Shown here one piece after another: positions 32,390 to 33,531 of a stretch of DNA of 33,531 nt. Each line of letters starts with the position of its first letter. Position 1 is the first letter of the stretch. A program made the translations under genes and the position numbers. The DNA is from Mesonia aestuariivivens (GTDB taxonomy: Bacteria > Bacteroidota > Bacteroidia > Flavobacteriales > Flavobacteriaceae): NCBI RefSeq assembly GCF_019311235.1, contig NZ_JAHWDF010000020.1, positions 1 to 33,531 on the forward strand, written 5' to 3'. The notes under the pieces are model-generated. The model did not search any database. It had not been told where the DNA came from and was given only the letters and a program-made list of their open reading frames with translations.

Positions 32390-33346
32390 TTATTTGAAGT
32401 GAGGCTTTCCAATAATATCTCTTAATTCATTCATTTGTTTGAAAACAGTATTGCTTTTCCAGTGTTTTACTAAATCTATATCATTACCGTAAACTTTATT
32501 CATCCTATTTGCTAATTCTTTGAGTGATTTTACTTTTTCAAAATAATCCATAAATTCTTCCATTGATTTGTAATCGAAAGAATCCATAAGGTTAATTGCC
32601 ATTTTATGTTCTTTGAATTTTTGTAGTTTTCTTCGTTCTATCAATTTCTCCTCTTCCCTTTTAATTAAATCAGATCCTTTATCTTTAGAAGTGGTAGTAA
32701 CTATTTCCTCGAGATAACTCTTTAAAGTTTGATTTAAGCTTGATAATTCGGCTACTTGATTTGATAGTTCCGAAATTTCAGCTTGCTCCTTTCTGTTTCT
32801 TATTAGTTCTTGAAACATCCCTGCCCATTGAGCTTTTAACCAAAACTCTATTTCTGTATGGTTTTCAAATTCTTTAACAGGATTATTTCTTTTTAAGTTT
32901 AATATTCTTTCAATAAAGTGGAATATATTGACTGAATCTACGTGTGCATATTTAATGGTTTTGTTTTCCTTATTATTTTTGAATGTTTCATATTCTGCTT
33001 TAACCGATTTGTCTATTAAGATATACAGAGGAATTTCTTTTGCCAACGCACTCTCAAATTCCATTTTAGTTACGCTTTCATACCTTTCATAAAAAAGTTT
33101 TTTATCTCCTTTTTCTTCACTTCTTGGAGAACCATATCTTCCTCCAATTATTAGAACGAAAATGTCACTATTTTTTGCTTCACGATAGCAAGATTCATCA
33201 AGAGGTATGTCAGGGTTATAGGCAATTCCACCTTTTTCTGATAAAGTCACATCATACCCTAATGTTTCAATGAATCCCTCAATAGAAGACCTAATATGTT
33301 TTAAATCATAATATGTTGAACTTAAAAATATTTTTGGTTTAGCCAT
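32390..33346 (-). CDS. DUF4062 domain-containing protein (cassette gene)
   Basis: A 318-residue soluble protein. The N-terminal domain (about 1-95) is DUF4062: KIFLSSTYYDLKHIRSSI, a conserved ESCYREAKNSDIFVLIIGGRYG, then YESVTKMEFESALAKEIPLYILI. DUF4062 is related to TIR-like/nucleoside-processing folds and is often found in bacterial conflict genes. A coiled-coil-like segment follows (about 185-240, SELSNQVAELSSLNQTLKSYLEEI) and then a Lys-rich helical tail. Its stop codon touches the cassette boundary GTTGTAGACAG (32379-32389) and the start is about 14 bp from TGTCTACAAC (33361-33370). Confidence 0.88.
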   Translation of the reverse strand: MAKPKIFLSSTYYDLKHIRSSIEGFIETLGYDVTLSEKGGIAYNPDIPLDESCYREAKNSDIFVLIIGGRYGSPRSEEKGDKKLFYERYESVTKMEFESALAKEIPLYILIDKSVKAEYETFKNNKENKTIKYAHVDSVNIFHFIERILNLKRNNPVKEFENHTEIEFWLKAQWAGMFQELIRNRKEQAEISELSNQVAELSSLNQTLKSYLEEIVTTTSKDKGSDLIKREEEKLIERRKLQKFKEHKMAINLMDSFDYKSMEEFMDYFEKVKSLKELANRMNKVYGNDIDLVKHWKSNTVFKQMNELRDIIGKPHFK

Positions 33347-33360
33347 ATGTTTTTTTTAAT

Positions 33361-33531
33361 TGTCTACAACGGCAGTCTGTCTCAAAACTACCTAATTTTT
33401 TTTTAAAAATAATTGAAATTAGGGGTAAAGCCAAAATTTGCATTAATTTTTGTTTGCTTTTGTATTAATGCCTTAAAAGTTCGTTTTAGTCTTATATGTG
33501 CTTTTATAAGCTTTCTGATGTTAAAAAAGAG
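33361..33531. other. Right cassette boundary and AT-rich end of window
   Basis: TGTCTACAAC (33361-33370) closes the DUF4062 cassette and is followed by GGCAGTCTGTCTC, possibly the first arm of another junction. The remaining 150 bp are AT-rich with no gene or structure I can support. Confidence 0.45.

Noticed and set aside
22959-33370. Calling the array a classical integron
   Set aside because: No integrase gene is visible and several end sequences break the RYYYAAC/GTTRRRY rule, so only attC-like is claimed.

Overview
The window looks like chromosomal DNA from a marine-type Flavobacteriaceae (Bacteroidota). It is AT-rich, its genes start without clear Shine-Dalgarno sequences, it carries a Bacteroidota-style OmpA protein with Asp-rich repeats, and its sugar genes are of the kinds seen in Bacteroidota surface-polysaccharide loci. 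This placement is inferred from sequence character, not from a database match.

Region 1 (1-19.8 kb) is a Wzx/Wzy-type surface polysaccharide locus. An outer-membrane OmpA protein (minus strand) precedes a long plus-strand run. The first genes supply UDP-sugars: a WbpP-like 4-epimerase, a WbpO-like 6-dehydrogenase, WecB and WecC. Next come tightly packed pseudaminic-acid genes in the order pseB, pseC, pseF, a PseH-like acetyltransferase, a formyltransferase and pseI. No pseG was recognised; the formyltransferase lies between the pseH-like gene and pseI. After these follow a flippase, a GT-B-like transferase that may add pseudaminic acid, a PhyH-type dioxygenase, a polymerase, a GT4 glycosyltransferase, a PglC-like initiating phosphosugar transferase and a PglD-like acetyltransferase. 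Two intergenic blocks (1-275 and about 5660-6085) are built almost entirely from 7-bp units.

Region 2 (19.8-22.9 kb) is a decay zone. It holds a broken second sugar transferase, a HipA-like kinase/DUF3037 gene pair flanked by two copies of that transferase's 3' tail, the C-terminal half of an XRE regulator, and the 3' remnant of an IS1182-type transposase gene.

Region 3 (22.9-33.5 kb) appears to be an array of compact gene cassettes. Each unit begins with GTTG plus a short unit-specific sequence and ends with the reverse complement of that sequence plus CAAC, very close to the gene ends. Units are separated by fold-back sites that resemble integron attC sites. Cargo: an unknown 277-residue protein, an IS1182-type remnant, two lipoproteins, a Crp/HD-phosphohydrolase/MFS unit and a DUF4062 protein. 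Two IS110-family elements sit in near-identical attC-like sites, exactly at the cassette boundary. Their transposase genes are cut by short hairpin insertions (CCGACGA...GAGAGGA). Each insertion is bordered by 5-bp inverted copies of its own target, and a further insertion of the same type disrupts the IS1182-type gene. No integrase gene lies in the window.

The strongest candidates for something undescribed are the cassette array with IS110 elements at its junctions, and the target-copying hairpin insertions.
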